A stretch of DNA of 7,778 nt from Gemmatimonadales bacterium (GTDB lineage Bacteria > Gemmatimonadota > Gemmatimonadetes > Palauibacterales > Palauibacteraceae). The position numbers and the translations under genes were made by a program. Below the pieces are notes generated by a model. The model saw only the letters and a program-made list of their open reading frames with translations. It had not been told where the DNA came from and searched no databases. Location: positions 1-7,778 of the forward strand of contig DAOVWI010000099.1 in the NCBI GenBank assembly GCA_030636765.1, given 5' to 3'. Shown one piece after another: positions 6,349 to 7,778 of this stretch (positions are counted from its first letter, which is position 1; each line of letters opens with the position of its first letter).

Positions 6349-7778
6349 GCCACGAAGCGCGCGCCGAGCGGAGGCCCGACCTTCCTTCCCTGCTGCCCCG
6401 GAGCCTCAGAGGGCTGCTGGCCGTTGCCCTGGTCCTTGCGGCCTTCATGCTGGCCAACACGGCCTACCTCCTCATCAACCGGCTGGCCGACGCGCTGGGC
6501 TGGGGTTTCTTCGCCGTGGGCGAGACCTCCTTGCCCAAACTCTTCCAGAGCATGGTGCTGGCGCACACCGGGGTGGGGCTGCTGCTCGCGGTGTTGATGC
6601 TCGCCTTCTTCAGCGCGCACCTGCCGAAGGTGTGGAAACGCCGTCACAGGGCATCGGTTCTGTCGGGGATCCTCTACGTGCTGGTGGGCCTCACGCTGGT
6701 CGTCACGGGGCTGTTCATCCTGACCGCGGCGGCCAGCCGTGACAACAGGTGGGCCTGGTGGGCGCACGTCATCTGCGCGGCCCTGGGTGTAATCGGCTAC
6801 GTCGTGCACCGCCTGGTGAGCTACGCCAGACCGCCCGGCGCGGCGTTCCGCCGCTTCGGCCTCGGCGTCGCGGCAGGGGCCGCGCTCCTTGTGGTCGCGC
6901 ACGGCTTCACGCACCGAAGCATCGAGCGGACGGCCGAGGCACAGGCGGCGCTGGAGCGGGGACTGGGATCCGGGCCGGGCGCGAGGTCTCGCGACGTGGC
7001 CGAGTTCGCGAACGGCGCCTTTGTCGCCCGAGGCTTCGTTCCGCCGGAGAGCCCCTTCTTCCCATCGCCCGCCACCACCACCTCCGGCGGATACCTGCCG
7101 GTGAGGATCATTACGCGCAACAATCCGGCGTCGCCACTGGACGAAATCGCGCGCGAGGTCCGGCGCCACGGTTTCGTGGTGGAGACCCCGATCGGCGCGG
7201 AGACGTGCATCCGGTGCCACCCGGACATCGTCGACCAGTGGGCGGCGTCGGCCCACCGCTTTGCTTCGTTCAACAACCCCTTCTACGAAGCGACGGTCGA
7301 CGACATGCGCAGGAACGCCACCGTCCCGAACGCGTCGGTGGAGGCGCACATGCGGCGGTTCTCGGTCCCCCCGGACGGAGTGGGGCGGGTGAAGAGCAAG
7401 TGGTGCAGCGGATGTCACGATCCGGCGTTGATGCTCGCGGGACAGATGGACGGGGAGATCGACCGTGCCAGCATGGAGGCGCAGGCCGGCCTCACCTGCC
7501 TGGCATGCCACGCCATCGACCACATTCACGACCGGACCGGCAACGGGAACTACAACATTGCCGACGAGCAGGAGGACCCCTACCTGTTCGCAGACGCGGA
7601 AACGGGAACGTGGGGAGCGTTCCTGCACGATGCCGCGCTCAAGGCGAAGCCCACGGTGCACAAGCGGCAGCTGTTGAAGCCCTTCTTCCGCGAGCCCGAG
7701 TTCTGTGCCGCGTGCCACAAGGTCAGCCTGACCGAGCCGGTCAACAACTACCGCTGGCTCCGGGGGCAGGACGAGTTC
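6345..7778 (+). CDS. Membrane-bound multihaem cytochrome c; 3' end outside window
   Basis: The GTG start at 6345 gives 478 residues before the window ends; the C-terminus is missing. The N-terminal ~190 residues hold about five hydrophobic helices (near 24-44, 70-91, 105-128, 138-158, 172-186). A mainly soluble part follows with CXXCH haem c sites at residues 288-292 (CIRCH), 354-358 (CSGCH), 385-389 (CLACH) and 454-458 (CAACH). Each binds one haem c covalently after export and maturation, so this region should sit outside the cytoplasmic membrane. After the first site comes QWAASAHRFASFNNPFY, a pattern I associate with cytochrome c554-like multihaem proteins; many such genes carry more haem sites further on. 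H74, H92, H141 and H155 lie in or at the ends of the second and fourth helices and could bind haem b, which would let the protein take electrons from quinol. The likely role is electron transfer from the membrane to a periplasmic or surface acceptor. Partner and acceptor are unknown. Confidence 0.9.
   Translation, partial: MSHEARAERRPDLPSLLPRSLRGLLAVALVLAAFMLANTAYLLINRLADALGWGFFAVGETSLPKLFQSMVLAHTGVGLLLAVLMLAFFSAHLPKVWKRRHRASVLSGILYVLVGLTLVVTGLFILTAAASRDNRWAWWAHVICAALGVIGYVVHRLVSYARPPGAAFRRFGLGVAAGAALLVVAHGFTHRSIERTAEAQAALERGLGSGPGARSRDVAEFANGAFVARGFVPPESPFFPSPATTTSGGYLPVRIITRNNPASPLDEIAREVRRHGFVVETPIGAETCIRCHPDIVDQWAASAHRFASFNNPFYEATVDDMRRNATVPNASVEAHMRRFSVPPDGVGRVKSKWCSGCHDPALMLAGQMDGEIDRASMEAQAGLTCLACHAIDHIHDRTGNGNYNIADEQEDPYLFADAETGTWGAFLHDAALKAKPTVHKRQLLKPFFREPEFCAACHKVSLTEPVNNYRWLRGQDEF

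Noticed and set aside
5922..7718. 598-codon minus-strand frame
   Set aside because: Antisense to the second UnbV domain and the cytochrome with four CXXCH sites. The product is biased in composition and has no domain signature, so it is a consequence of GC-rich codon use.

Overview
This is a GC-rich bacterial window (no tRNA, rRNA, mobile element or CRISPR array seen) with two divergent transcription units separated by about 240 bases. The base composition, the large FG-GAP/UnbV (CRTAC1-type) surface protein and the multihaem cytochrome suggest a Gemmatimonadota- or Acidobacteriota-like environmental bacterium. That placement is an inference; no marker gene here fixes the phylum.

Left arm, minus strand (1630 down to 1, running off the window): one uninterrupted reading frame of at least 543 codons. 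Its first ~150 residues are a clear folate-pathway pyrophosphokinase (FolK/HPPK). It continues with no stop through a signal-peptide-like hydrophobic stretch into an HExxH zinc-metallopeptidase-like module. I read every codon of this frame from 1630 to the window edge and found no stop. It is therefore either a natural FolK-peptidase fusion, two genes sharing one frame through an internal start, or the product of a small indel that removed a gene boundary. This is the oddest item in the window.

Middle (1631-1871): the divergent intergenic region, with a perfect 8-bp inverted repeat and a good ribosome binding site for the rightward genes.

Right arm, plus strand (1872 to beyond 7778): a tight three-gene unit. 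First is a 205-residue membrane-anchored coiled-coil protein of unknown function, with a TTG start. After a 31-base gap comes a ~1275-residue exported, probably lipid-anchored protein built from two FG-GAP propeller blocks, each with seven visible Asp-rich calcium motifs and each closed by an ASPIC/UnbV domain. Overlapping its stop by four bases (GTGA) is a membrane-bound multihaem cytochrome c with about five N-terminal membrane helices, then a periplasmic part with four CXXCH motifs before the window ends.

The right-hand genes look co-transcribed and envelope-directed: a membrane coiled-coil protein, a large calcium-dependent surface scaffold and a membrane-to-periplasm electron carrier. 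A working hypothesis is a cell-surface redox or adhesion system, but no substrate or partner can be named from the sequence. The left arm contributes to folate synthesis and shows no evident link to the right arm.
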